From contig NZ_JAUCBR010000004.1 of the NCBI RefSeq assembly GCF_034676725.1, forward strand, positions 4,306,001 to 4,370,000: DNA of 64,000 nucleotides. The letters run 5' to 3'. This document shows, one piece after another, positions 37,067 through 47,608 of the stretch (position 1 is its first letter; each line of letters opens with the position of its first letter). Both the position numbers and the translations under genes were made by a program. The stretch is from Denitromonas sp. (GTDB lineage Bacteria; Pseudomonadota; Gammaproteobacteria; Burkholderiales; Rhodocyclaceae). Below the pieces are notes generated by a model. The model was not told the DNA's origin and did no database searches. It saw nothing but the letters and a program-made list of their open reading frames with translations.

Positions 37067-37468
37067 ATGCCCTATCTGCACCTGCGCCTCGCGGCCGACG
37101 CCTCGGACACGCTCGCCGAGCACGCCAGCGCCGTGCTGCTTGAGCACACCACCGGCCTGCTCGGCAAGAAGCCGGAAGTCACCTCGGTCACCATCGAGTT
37201 CATCGACCCGCGCCACTGGCGCATCGGCGGCGCCCGCCTCGCCGACACTGGCCGCAGCGCGTTTCACCTGGACGTGAAGATCACCGACGGCACCAACACC
37301 AAGACGCAGAAGGCCGCCTACCTGCGGCGCGTGTTCGACGGTCTGGCCGCGCTGCTGCCCGGGCTCGATCCGGCCAGCTACATCGTCATCGACGATGTGC
37401 GTGCCGACGCCTGGGGCTTTGGCGGGCGCACGCAGGAAGCGCGCTTCATCGACAGCCAGTCGCTGTAA
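37067..37468 (+). CDS. Tautomerase family protein with two 4-OT-like halves
   Basis: A 133-aa protein whose second residue is proline (MPYLHLRL), the catalytic N-terminal base of the tautomerase superfamily after Met removal. Each half has a beta-alpha-beta layout ending in a W/F-x-GG turn: HWRIGG near residue 50 and WGFGGR near residue 124. It therefore looks like a fused pair of 4-oxalocrotonate tautomerase units, as in cis-CaaD and MSAD, rather than the single 62-residue unit. The second half lacks an N-terminal proline. The substrate is unknown. It ends the LysR-controlled doxX-gst set before a strong terminator. Confidence 0.8.
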   Translation: MPYLHLRLAADASDTLAEHASAVLLEHTTGLLGKKPEVTSVTIEFIDPRHWRIGGARLADTGRSAFHLDVKITDGTNTKTQKAAYLRRVFDGLAALLPGLDPASYIVIDDVRADAWGFGGRTQEARFIDSQSL

Positions 37469-37486
37469 GCCGGGCATCTCACCCGG

Positions 37487-37515
37487 GGCCGCCGGCACAC
37501 CGGCGGCCTTTTTTT
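37487..37515 (+). terminator. Rho-independent terminator after the tautomerase gene
   Basis: GGCCGCCGG - loop CACA - CCGGCGGCC followed by seven T. It lies 19 bases after the stop and separates the doxX-gst-tautomerase unit from the aldehyde dehydrogenase. Confidence 0.92.
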
Positions 37516-37609
37516 GTACCGGGACGCCGGACGCGAAAAGCGGGCATGATTCCCTCATCGCCGCGACGCCGGTCGTGGCCACGCCAAACCGCAAAGAGAG
37601 AATCCGCCC

Positions 37610-39043
37610 ATGCTCGACAAACGCCAGTTCTTCATCGATGGCCGCTGGGTCGCCCCCGCCGTCGCGAACGATTTCAATGTCATCGACCCCGCCACCGAGA
37701 CGGCCTGCGCCGTCATCTCGCTCGGCAGCGCCGCCGACACCGATGCCGCCGTGGCCGCCGCCCGCGCTGCCTTCCCGGCCTGGCGCAACACGCCGCTGGA
37801 TGCACGCCTGAGCCACATTGACACCCTGCTGCGCATCTACACCGAACGCGCCGACCAAATGGCCGCGGCCATCTCGCAGGAGATGGGCGCACCGATCAGC
37901 CTCGCCAGGGCCGCGCAGGCCGCTGCCGGCGCCGGCCACATCAAGAGCTTCCTGCGCACGGCGCGCAGCTTCGCCTTCGAGCGGCCGCTCGGCGAACACG
38001 CGCCGAACACCCACATCCGCTACGAGCCGATCGGCGTGTGCGGCCTGATCACGCCGTGGAACTGGCCGATGAACCAGGTCACGCTCAAGGTCGTGCCCGC
38101 GCTGGCCGCCGGCTGCACGGTGGTGCTCAAGCCCTCGGAGATCGCCCCGCTGTCATCGATGCTGTTCGCCGAGATGATCGCCGCCGCCGGCTTCCCGGCT
38201 GGGGTATTCAACCTGGTCAATGGCGACGGCGCCGGGGTCGGCACGCAGCTGTCGGGCCATGCGGACGTGGACATGATCTCCTTCACCGGCTCGACCCGCG
38301 CCGGCATCGCCATCTCCAAGAATGCCGCGGACACGGTCAAGCGTGTCAGCCTGGAGCTGGGCGGCAAGGGCGCCAACCTGATCTTTGCCGATGCGGACGA
38401 GAAAGCCGTGGTGCGCGGCGTGCGCCGCTGCTTCAACAACTCCGGCCAGTCGTGCAACGCGCCGACGCGCATGCTGGTCGAGCGCAGCATTTATGAGCAG
38501 GCCGTCGCCACCGCCGCCGAGGTGGCACGCGCCACGGCCGTCGGCCAACCCGGCCAGGAAGGCCCGCACATCGGCCCGGTGGTCTCGGCCGCGCAGTTCG
38601 ACAAGATCCAGCGTCTGATCCAGGCCGGCATCGACGAAGGCGCCCGTCTCGTCGCCGGTGGCCCAGGCAAGCCCGAGGGCCACGACACCGGCTATTTCGT
38701 GCGCCCCACGGTATTCGCCGATGTGCGCAACACCATGACCATCGCCCGCGAGGAAATCTTCGGGCCGGTGCTCAGCATCATCCCCTTCGACAGCGAAGAC
38801 GAAGCCATCGCCATCGCCAACGACAGCCCCTACGGCCTGACCCACTATGTGCAGACGCAGGACCCGGCCCGCGCAAAACGTGTCGCCGGCGCCTTGCGGG
38901 CCGGCATGGTCGAGGTCAACGGTCAGCCGCTGGGCGCCGGTGCGCCGTTTGGCGGTTACAAGCAGTCGGGCAACGGGCGCGAAGGCGGCGTGTGGGGCCT
39001 GGAAGACTTTCTGGAGGTGAAGGCGGTCAGCGACTGGCGGTAA
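37610..39043 (+). CDS. NAD(P)-dependent aldehyde dehydrogenase
   Basis: A 477-aa ALDH-superfamily enzyme. TPWNWPMNQVTLKVVPALAA, FTGSTRAGIAISKNAADTVK and LELGGKGANLIFADAD (general base region) are present. The catalytic cysteine lies in NNSGQSCNAPTRMLVE (about residue 284). EEIFGPVLSIIPF and PFGGYKQSGNGREGG are typical of the C-terminal part. The closest pattern is the broad-substrate ALDH group; the substrate is not identifiable. It stands alone, with its own start after a terminator. Confidence 0.93.
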   Translation: MLDKRQFFIDGRWVAPAVANDFNVIDPATETACAVISLGSAADTDAAVAAARAAFPAWRNTPLDARLSHIDTLLRIYTERADQMAAAISQEMGAPISLARAAQAAAGAGHIKSFLRTARSFAFERPLGEHAPNTHIRYEPIGVCGLITPWNWPMNQVTLKVVPALAAGCTVVLKPSEIAPLSSMLFAEMIAAAGFPAGVFNLVNGDGAGVGTQLSGHADVDMISFTGSTRAGIAISKNAADTVKRVSLELGGKGANLIFADADEKAVVRGVRRCFNNSGQSCNAPTRMLVERSIYEQAVATAAEVARATAVGQPGQEGPHIGPVVSAAQFDKIQRLIQAGIDEGARLVAGGPGKPEGHDTGYFVRPTVFADVRNTMTIAREEIFGPVLSIIPFDSEDEAIAIANDSPYGLTHYVQTQDPARAKRVAGALRAGMVEVNGQPLGAGAPFGGYKQSGNGREGGVWGLEDFLEVKAVSDWR

Positions 39044-39082
39044 GCCGCTGCCGGCCCAACATCCGCATCGGGCGCGTCGACA

Positions 39083-40594
39083 TCACGACGCGCCGGCTTC
39101 GGCGGCTGCGGGCCGGCTGTCGCGCGCAGCCGTCGCGAGCGCCACGCAACGCCCCGCCAGAATGGCGGTGGGGTCGATCAGTGGGGCTCGCTGCGCGCCG
39201 GTATCGGCCAGCTCAATCAGCGGCAGCTCGGTGCAACCGAGCACGATGACGTCGGCGCCGCGCGCTTGCAGGTGAGCAATTGCATCGGCCAGATGCGCCG
39301 AGCACTCACCGCTCGTGAAGCCGGCCTTGACGCCGCTGGCACCGTAAATGGACTCCATCACGCGCGTCTGCATCGGCGCGTCGGGCACCACCTGGCTGAG
39401 CCCGGCCGCTTCGATCACGCTTTTGTAGACGCCGCTGGTCACCGTGCCGGAGGTGGCGAGCAGGCCGACCTGAGTAACGCCGGGGGTTGTCTCGCGGATG
39501 TGGCGCACGACTTCGGAGAGCATGTTGACGATCGGGATGTCCAGATAGGGCTGGATCCGGTCGACATAGGCATGCGCGGTATTGCACGGGATGGCGATGG
39601 CGTCGGCCCCGTCGGCCTTGAGCCGCATGCAGGTGGCCAGCAGCGGGATGGTCGGGTCGTCGCCGCTGCCGATCAGGTTGGCGGTGCGATCGGGAATCTG
39701 CGGATTCTGCTCGACCACCATCTTGATGTGGTCCTGGTCACGGGCGGCGGTGGTCAGCTTGACCACCTTGCGCATGAAATCGACCGTGGCCGCCGGGCCA
39801 ACGCCGCCCACCACGCCGAGCTTGAACGCCCGGCTCGGGGTGGCGGCATCAATGCCCAGCGCGTACTCGGCATACAGCAGATTGGAGTCGAGCAAGGGCA
39901 CCGGCACCAGCGGGCGCAGCGAGTCGATGAGCACCGGGATTTCGGTCATGCCGGGGACGATGACTTCGGCCCCCGCGTCGATCAGGCGCAGGCAGGCTTC
40001 GAGCAACAGTTGCTGGCACTCGCCGCCGTGGTGGCCGGCCCGAACGCCGTTCGGCCCGTAGATGGCCTGCATGACCGTGTCGGCCTGCGTCGCTTCATCC
40101 GGATAAATGATCTGCGCAAAGGGGCCGATCTCGCGCTCGAACATGCCGGCGCGCTTGAGGAAGGTGGAGGTCAGCACACCGATCTTGCGCACACCATTCA
40201 GCTCGGTGGTGACATGCCGGCGCAAGGCGTCGAACACGCTGACCACCTGCAGATTGACCTCCGGCGTGATCTCGCGCAGGAAGGTGTGCGACAGGAAGCA
40301 CGGCACCAGCGCCGTGTCGATGCCGCGCGCCTCCATGTCCTTGAGCGCGTTGTAGACATAGAACTTGCGGCGGGTCGGGTCGTAGCTGCCATCGGCGACG
40401 ATGGCGCCTTCGCCGAAATGCCGTTGCTCGAAGGCAATGTCGGTGCCCGACTGGCCGGCCATGCGCTGCATGGTACGGATCATCTTGAGCAGGACATCGG
40501 CGCCACCGAGCGCGCCGAGGCCGCCAACAATACCGAAGCGTCGTTTCTTGGGGTCGAGTGATGCGTGATGCGTCACAGGCTTCATTCCATTCAT
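39083..40594 (-). CDS. Fused double Asp/Glu racemase-family protein, first domain lacking one catalytic cysteine
   Basis: A 503-aa protein with two aspartate/glutamate racemase domains in tandem. Domain 1 (about residues 19-248) begins GIVGGLGALGGADVLLKM. It keeps the first catalytic cysteine (Cys99 in VPCFLSH) but has Met216 in PGMTEIPVLI, where the second cysteine should be. Domain 2 (about 257-490) begins GVVGGVGPAATVDFM and has both cysteines (Cys337 in IPCNTAHAY, Cys454 in LGCTELPLI). So only domain 2 looks able to racemise, and domain 1 may bind ligand or stabilise the fold. Starts at 40594, 40585 or 40618 are possible; none has a good ribosome-binding site. The symporter gene is 90 bases upstream on the same strand. 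Confidence 0.87.
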   Translation of the reverse strand: MNGMKPVTHHASLDPKKRRFGIVGGLGALGGADVLLKMIRTMQRMAGQSGTDIAFEQRHFGEGAIVADGSYDPTRRKFYVYNALKDMEARGIDTALVPCFLSHTFLREITPEVNLQVVSVFDALRRHVTTELNGVRKIGVLTSTFLKRAGMFEREIGPFAQIIYPDEATQADTVMQAIYGPNGVRAGHHGGECQQLLLEACLRLIDAGAEVIVPGMTEIPVLIDSLRPLVPVPLLDSNLLYAEYALGIDAATPSRAFKLGVVGGVGPAATVDFMRKVVKLTTAARDQDHIKMVVEQNPQIPDRTANLIGSGDDPTIPLLATCMRLKADGADAIAIPCNTAHAYVDRIQPYLDIPIVNMLSEVVRHIRETTPGVTQVGLLATSGTVTSGVYKSVIEAAGLSQVVPDAPMQTRVMESIYGASGVKAGFTSGECSAHLADAIAHLQARGADVIVLGCTELPLIELADTGAQRAPLIDPTAILAGRCVALATAARDSRPAAAEAGAS

Positions 40595-40601
40595 GATGAT
40601 C

Positions 40602-40655
40602 AAGGGCCGGTGGTGCATGTTCGATCAAAAACCAAACAGACAACAACCGGCCCTT
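40602..40655. repeat. Long-range inverted repeat upstream of the racemase
   Basis: AAGGGCCGGT at 40602-40611 and ACCGGCCCTT at 40646-40655, a perfect 10-bp inverted repeat with 34 bases between. In the racemase mRNA it would form a hairpin ending 7 bases before the ATG at 40594 and would enclose the alternative ATG at 40618. Confidence 0.55.
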
Positions 40656-40662
40656 ATGAAAC

Positions 40663-40678
40663 AACCGAAGTTTCGGTT
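40663..40678. repeat. Short hairpin at the end of the symporter gene
   Basis: AACCGAA - GT - TTCGGTT lies 6-21 bases after the symporter stop codon. On the plus strand it is followed by TCTTTTT, so it would work best as a terminator for transcription entering from the other strand. For the symporter itself it is weak, leaving room for readthrough into the racemase. Confidence 0.5.
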
Positions 40679-40683
40679 TCTTT

Positions 40684-42027
40684 TTACGAAACTGCCCGCG
40701 CGGTCTCCGGCGCCGATGCCACACCCGCCGGGCTCAGATCATCGGCACGCAGCACATGGGCCGTATCGTAGACATCCTGATCCAGCTGACCTTCGCTACG
40801 CGCCACGGTAACACTCACCGCGCAATCGCCGGCGACGTTCAGTGCCGTGCGGGCCATATCGAGAATGCGGTCGATACCGGCGATGATCGCGATGCCTTCG
40901 AGCGGCAGGCCAACCGAGGCGAGCACCAGCGACAACATGATCAATCCGGCACCGGGCACACCGGCCGTACCGATGGAGGCCAGCGTTGCGGTCAGCACGA
41001 TGGTCAGGTATTGACCGGAGTTGAGATCAACGCCGTAGGCCTGTGCGATGAAGACCGCGCACACGCCCTGATACAAGGCCGTACCGTCCATGTTGATGGT
41101 CGCGCCCAGCGGCAGGACAAAACTCGACACGCTGCGCGGCACACCCAGATTGCGCTCGGCCGCCATCATGGTCACCGGCAAGGTGCCCGAGCTGGAGGTG
41201 CTGGTGAAAGCCACCATCACCGGCTCGATGCTGCCCTGGAAGTAACGCACCGGATTGAGCCGCGCCAGCACGCGGATCATGCCGCCGTACACCAGCGCGG
41301 CGTGAATCAGGCAGCCCAGATAGACCATGCCGATCACCTTGGCCAGCGGGGCCAGCACATCCATGCCATACGTGCCGGCCACCCAGATCATCAGGGCGAA
41401 CACACCATAGGGCGCGAAGGAAATCACCACCGAGGTCAGTTTGTAGATGACCTCTGCTGCCGATTCAAAAAATTCGCGCACCGGCTTGGCGGCATCACCC
41501 GCGAGGGTAATGGACAGGCCGAACAGGATCGCGAACACGATGATCTGCAACACGTTACCGGTGGCAAAGGCCTCAATCGGATTGGTCGGCACCACTCCGA
41601 TGAGGATGTTGATCAGGGTCGGCGCCTCCTTGGCGGTGACTGCCTTGGCGGCGCCCAGGTCGACTCCAACGCCCGGCTCGAACACCACCGCCAGCGCAAG
41701 ACCGATCGTGATGGCCACCGCCGTCGTGCCGAGATAGAGCAAGACGGTCTTGAAGCTGAGCCGGCCCATGGTGGACAGGTTCTGCAACGATGCCACCCCG
41801 GTCACCAGGGACACGAAGATCAACGGCACGATGAGCATCTTGATGCCGCGAATGAACAAATCGCCCAGCGGCTTGACGCTGGTGGCGATGTCCGCGTTCC
41901 CCGTCTGGTTCAGCACCACACCGATCACCAGACCTGCAACGAGGGCGATGAAGATCTGCTTCCACAACGGCATGCCCGTCCAGAACGCGAATGCCCCGCG
42001 TGCTACAGGCTTGGTTGGCTTTGTCAT
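40684..42027 (-). CDS. Dicarboxylate/amino acid:cation symporter (DAACS family, DctA/GltP-like)
   Basis: A 447-aa inner-membrane symporter. MPLWKQIFIALVAGLVIGVV starts TM1. GTLPVTMMAAERNLGVPRSV follows the serine-rich hairpin TSTSSSGTLP. The substrate and cation motif is SFVLPLGATINMDGTALYQG, and GVPGAGLIMLSLVLASVGLP and GIDRILDMARTALNVAGDC complete it. The family imports C4-dicarboxylates, aspartate or glutamate. The neighbouring racemase and aspartase suggest an acidic amino acid here. AGGAG precedes the ATG. It is divergent from a lysR gene with a perfect LysR box in between. Confidence 0.93.
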   Translation of the reverse strand: MTKPTKPVARGAFAFWTGMPLWKQIFIALVAGLVIGVVLNQTGNADIATSVKPLGDLFIRGIKMLIVPLIFVSLVTGVASLQNLSTMGRLSFKTVLLYLGTTAVAITIGLALAVVFEPGVGVDLGAAKAVTAKEAPTLINILIGVVPTNPIEAFATGNVLQIIVFAILFGLSITLAGDAAKPVREFFESAAEVIYKLTSVVISFAPYGVFALMIWVAGTYGMDVLAPLAKVIGMVYLGCLIHAALVYGGMIRVLARLNPVRYFQGSIEPVMVAFTSTSSSGTLPVTMMAAERNLGVPRSVSSFVLPLGATINMDGTALYQGVCAVFIAQAYGVDLNSGQYLTIVLTATLASIGTAGVPGAGLIMLSLVLASVGLPLEGIAIIAGIDRILDMARTALNVAGDCAVSVTVARSEGQLDQDVYDTAHVLRADDLSPAGVASAPETARAVS

Positions 42028-42197
42028 CCTTGTCTCCTGAGCTGTCCGCTCATGGCTGGCGAACAGATTCTGTTGTCTAACGGCGCGTCCGCAGCGCCGC
42101 CGTGGGGGTCGTGCAGTCGCGCCTTGTCGCCGATCTGCCGGTAGGCACCGTTATACGGAGCGTAGTCCCCTTTGCCCAATTCTTCTTTTCGATGCGT

Positions 42198-42214
42198 CAT
42201 GCAAAACTTGCATG
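42198..42214. promoter_or_regulatory. LysR box between symporter and lysR
   Basis: CATGCAA-AAC-TTGCATG, a perfect 7+7 inverted repeat that includes T-N11-A (TGC...GCA). It lies 73 bases before the lysR ATG and 171 before the symporter ATG. The rest of the 42028-42286 gap carries no ORF I would support. Confidence 0.7.
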
Positions 42215-42286
42215 AAAGCGTTCTCGCGGGGTTTGGGTCGGTGTAACCTGCGCCGTACCGCGCTGCGCACACCCCCGGAGAGACGC

Positions 42287-43207
42287 ATGGAAATGAATTG
42301 GCTCGAGGACTTCCTCACCTTGTCGGTGACGCGAAACTTCTCCCGCGCCGCAGAACTGCGCAACGTCACCCAACCCGCCTTCAGCCGACGCATCCGCAAC
42401 CTCGAGTACTGGGTCGGCGCGGTGCTGATCGACCGCAGCCTGTTCCCGGTCGGCCTGACGCAAGCCGGCGAGGCCTTCCGCAAGACCTCGCAAGAGGTGC
42501 TCGACGCGCTTCGTCTCGGGCGGGAGGAAGCCCAGGGCCTGGTGCCGCGCGCCGGCGAGGTGGTGTCGATTGCCGCCTCGCATACGATCGCCGTCAGCTT
42601 CTTCGGCGACTGGCACGCCGGGCTGCAAGCGCGAATCGGCCCGGTCCGGGCGCGGGTCATCGCCGACCATGTGGCCGGCTGCGTCGAAGCGCTGATTTCC
42701 GGCTCCTGCGAGCTGATGCTGTCATACAGCAGCCCCGCCCTGCCCAGCCTCACCGAGATCGGTCGCTACCCGTCCACCGCCCTGGCCTCGGAACGCCTGA
42801 TTCCGGTGAGCGCGCCAAACGACACGGGTGGCGCCCTGCACGATCTGCGCAAGGGGACCCGCCTGCCGTACCTGTGCTATTCGAGCAACAGCTACCTCGG
42901 CCGGGTCACCGCCGCGGTGATCGAGCGGGAAAACCTGGCCAGGCAACTCGAGTTCAGCTACGAATGCTCGATGTCCGACGTCCTCAAGCGCGGCGCGCTG
43001 GCCGGCGCCGGCATTGCATGGATTCCCGAACTCGCGGTGCGTGACGAGCTGGCCGCCGGGCTGCTCGTCCAGGCCGGCGCCGACTGCCACACCGCCCCCC
43101 TGACGATTACCCTGTTCCGGCAGTCCGAACCGGCACGCAACGAGGTCGAACGCATCTGGGCGGTCTGCAAGCCCAGCGCCGCCGGGCCCCATGCATTACC
43201 GGCATAG
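42287..43207 (+). CDS. LysR family regulator of the aspartate module
   Basis: A 306-aa LysR protein. MEMNWLEDFLTLSVTRNFSR and AELRNVTQPAFSRRIRNLEY form the N-terminal helix-turn-helix. The effector domain runs from about residue 90 (VVSIAASHTIAVSFFGDWHA). The ATG at 42287 follows CGGAGAGACGC; the frame is open to 42212 but that part covers the LysR box. It is divergent from the symporter and 74 bases upstream of aspA in the same direction, so it probably controls both. Confidence 0.92.
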   Translation: MEMNWLEDFLTLSVTRNFSRAAELRNVTQPAFSRRIRNLEYWVGAVLIDRSLFPVGLTQAGEAFRKTSQEVLDALRLGREEAQGLVPRAGEVVSIAASHTIAVSFFGDWHAGLQARIGPVRARVIADHVAGCVEALISGSCELMLSYSSPALPSLTEIGRYPSTALASERLIPVSAPNDTGGALHDLRKGTRLPYLCYSSNSYLGRVTAAVIERENLARQLEFSYECSMSDVLKRGALAGAGIAWIPELAVRDELAAGLLVQAGADCHTAPLTITLFRQSEPARNEVERIWAVCKPSAAGPHALPA

Positions 43208-43251
43208 CGAATTCGCAATCAGCATCAACTCCCTGTCGCGAAGTGCGCAGA

Positions 43252-43277
43252 ATGTGCCGCTCCACCACTGGGCACAT
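43252..43277 (+). promoter_or_regulatory. Inverted repeat just before the aspA start
   Basis: ATGTGCC - 12 bases - GGCACAT, ending 4 bases before the chosen aspA ATG (43282). In mRNA it would form a 7-bp stem covering the region where a ribosome-binding site is expected. It could also be a protein-binding site. Confidence 0.4.
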
Positions 43278-43281
43278 GACC

Positions 43282-44685
<1,404 letters not shown>

Positions 44686-44831
44686 GCACACGCTCGCCGA
44701 CACATCGTCAGCGCAGCATGATCGCGCTGACGGCAGCGTCTTTCGAGCCGGCCTGACGGGGAGCGCACTCTGCGTGTCCGGCCGGCTCACTTTCCTTTGG
44801 CTGCGGCGGCGCATCGCGCCGTGGGCCGCAC

Positions 44832-44872
44832 AAAAAAACGCCACCCGCAGTCTCCTGCCGGTGGCGTTTTTT
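44832..44872. terminator. Bidirectional terminator between aspA and acnB
   Basis: A run of seven A, then CGCCACC - loop with an inner CAG/CTG pair - GGTGGCG, then six T. It works in both directions for the convergent aspA and acnB genes. The rest of the 44686-44914 gap holds another small hairpin, GTCAGCGC...GCGCTGAC near 44709-44733, and no gene. Confidence 0.9.
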
Positions 44873-44914
44873 CCGGACCCGCTCCGCCGACGCGGAGCGG
44901 ATCAGGGCTGCGGC

Positions 44915-47513
44915 TTAGGCTTCAACCGTATCGGCCACTTCCTTGAACTCTTCGATCTGGTCGAAGTTCATGTAGCGATAGACTTCGCCGGCCTGGGCCT
45001 TGAGCGACTCGACCTGGGCCATGTACTCGGCCGGGGTCGGGATCTTGCCGGTCAGGGCGCACACCGCGGCCAGCTCGGCCGAGCCGAGGAAGACCTGGGT
45101 GTCGATACCGAGACGGTTCGGGAAGTTACGCGTCGAGGTGGAGATGGCGGTCGAACCCTTGCGGATCTGGGCCTGGTTGCCCATGCACAGCGAGCAGCCC
45201 GGGGGCTCCATGCGCGCGCCAGTCTTGCCGAGGGTGGAGTAGTAGCCTTCCTCGGTCAGGATCATGGCGTCCATCTTGGTCGGCGGGGCCACCCACAGGC
45301 GGGTCGGGATGTCCGACTTGCCTTCGAGCACCTTGGCCGCGGCACGGAAGTGACCGATGTTGGTCATGCACGAGCCGATGAACACTTCATCGATCTTGGT
45401 GCCGGAGACTTCCGACAGCAGCTTGACGTCGTCCGGATCGTTCGGGCAGGCCACGATGGGCTCGGTGATGTCGGCCAGATCGATGTCGATGACGGCTGCG
45501 TACTCGGCATCGGCGTCGCGCGACAGCAGTTCGCCGTTGGCGATCCAGTCTTCCATGGAGGCGATGCGACGCTTGAGCGTGCGTGCGTCCTGGTAGCCGT
45601 TGGCGATCATCCACTTCATGAGCGTGATGTTCGAGTTCATGTACTCGACGATCGGCGCCTTGTCGAGGTGCACCGTGCAACCGGCAGCGGAGCGCTCGGC
45701 GGAGGCGTCGGTCAGCTCGAATGCCTGCTCGACCTTGAGCTTCGGCAGGCCTTCGATTTCGAGGATGCGGCCGGAGAAGATGTTCTTCTTGCCCTTCTTC
45801 TCGACCGTCAGCAGCCCCTGGCGGATGGCATACAGCGGGATGGCGTTGACCAGGTCACGCAGGGTGACGCCCGGCTGCAGCTCGCCCTTGAAGCGCACCA
45901 GCACCGACTCGGGCATGTCCAGCGGCATCACGCCGGTGGCAGCCGCGAAGGCCACCAGACCGGAACCGGCCGGGAAGGAAATACCGATCGGGAAACGGGT
46001 GTGGCTGTCGCCGCCGGTGCCGACGGTGTCGGGCAGCAGCAGGCGGTTGAGCCAGGAGTGAATCACGCCGTCACCCGGACGCAGCGAGACGCCGCCACGG
46101 GTGGAGATGAAGCTCGGCAGCTCGCGGTGGGTCTTGACGTCGACCAGCTTCGGGTAGGCCGAGGTGTGGCAGAAGGACTGCATCACCAGGTCAGCCGAGA
46201 AGCCGAGGCAGGCGAGGTCTTTGAGTTCGTCGCGGGTCATCGGGCCGGTGGTGTCTTGCGAACCCACGGTGGTCATCTTCGGCTCGCAGTAGGTACCCGG
46301 GCGCACGCCCTGGCCTTCGGGCAGGCCGCAGGCGCGACCGACCATCTTCTGGGCCAGCGAGAAGCCCTTGCCGGAGTCGGCCGGGTCTTGCGGCAGGCGG
46401 AACAGCTTGGACACGGGCAGGCCCAGCGCTTCGCGCGCCTTGGCGGTGAGGCCGCGACCGATGATCAGCGGAATGCGGCCACCGGCGCGCACTTCGTCGA
46501 GGATGACCGGGGTCTTGAGCGCGGCTTCGGCAATCTTTTCGCCGTTCTTGAAGGCGGTGACCACGGCGGTGGCCTGGTTCGACCTTCAGCTCGACCTCGT
46601 CACCCATGTCCATGGCCGACACGTCGATCTCGATCGGCAGCGCACCGGCATCTTCCATGGTGTTGAAGAAGATCGGGGCGATCTTGGAGCCCAGGCACAC
46701 GCCGCCGAAACGCTTGTTCGGCACGAAGGGGATGTCTTCGCCGGTGAACCACAGCACCGAGTTGGTGGCGGACTTGCGGGACGAGCCCGTACCGACCACG
46801 TCACCGACATAGGCCACCAGGTTGCCCTTGGCACGCATGTCTTCGATGAACTTGACCGGGCCACGCACACCCGGCTCTTCCGGCGTGATGCCATCGCGCG
46901 GGTTCTTCAGCATGGCCAGCGCGTGCAGCGGGATGTCGGGGCGGGACCAGGCGTCCGGCGCGGGCGACAGGTCGTCGGTGTTGGTTTCGCCGGTGACCTT
47001 GAATACGGTGACCTTCATCGAGGCCGGCACTTCCGGACGGCTGGTAAACCACTCGCCGTCGGCCCAGGACTGCATCACGGCCTTGGCGTTGGCGCTGCCC
47101 TTGGCGGCCAGTTCCTTGACGTCGTGGAAGTAATCGAACATCAGCAGGGTCTTTTTCAGGCCCTCGGCGGCGATGTTGCCCACATCGGCGTCGTCGATCA
47201 GGTCGATCATCGGCTTGATGTTGAAGCCGCCGAGCATGGTGCCCAGCAGCTCGGTGGCCTTGGCGCGCGAGACCAGGCCACAGGCCAGTTCGCCCTTGGC
47301 GACCTTGGCCAGGAACTCGGCCTTGACCTTGGCGGCGTCATCGACACCGGCCGGCACGCGGTAGGTCAGGAGCTCGACCAGGAAAGCTTCTTCGCCGGCG
47401 GGCGGGTTCTGAAGCAGTTGAACCAGTTCTTCGGTCTGCTGCTTGTCCAGCGGCAGAGCGGGAATACCAAGCGCCTCGCGCTCGGCGGCATGCTGACGAT
47501 AGGCTTGTAGCAC
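44915..47513 (-). CDS. acnB: Aconitate hydratase B, frameshifted at 46578-46579
   Basis: TCA-cycle aconitase (also 2-methylisocitrate dehydratase in some bacteria), 865 aa once one base is removed. The N-terminal HEAT-like domain begins LQAYRQHAAEREALGIPALP. The swivel domain carries YVGDVVGTGSSRKSATNSVL. The cluster cysteines lie in VFIGSCMTNIGHFRAAAKV and PPGCSLCMGNQAQI. The break is at 46578-46579, where TGGTTCGACC should read TGGTCGACC, restoring ELKVDQATAVVTAFKNGEK. The start is GTG at 47513, with AGGAAGGA 7 bases upstream. It is divergent from acnA. Confidence 0.94.
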
Positions 47514-47580
47514 GGCGGTATCCTTCCTGTTACACAGTGGCAGAGAGCCCCGAAGCTGCCGCCTCGGGACGAACGGGCGA

Positions 47581-47608
47581 ATTATATATCTTTTATAAGA
47601 CTGAGTCT
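47581..47608. promoter_or_regulatory. AT-rich divergent acnB/acnA promoter region with a palindrome
   Basis: TATAAT on the minus strand (47581-47586) is a good -10 for acnB, placing its transcript start about 60 bases before the GTG. Next to it is AGACT-G-AGTCT at 47598-47608, a perfect inverted repeat that could bind a regulator. The 242-base gap has no ORF and is strikingly AT-rich here compared with its surroundings. Confidence 0.5.

Noticed and set aside
44709..44733. GTCAGCGC...GCGCTGAC hairpin as the aspA terminator
   Set aside because: It lacks a T tract, and the stronger bidirectional terminator at 44832-44872 fits better.
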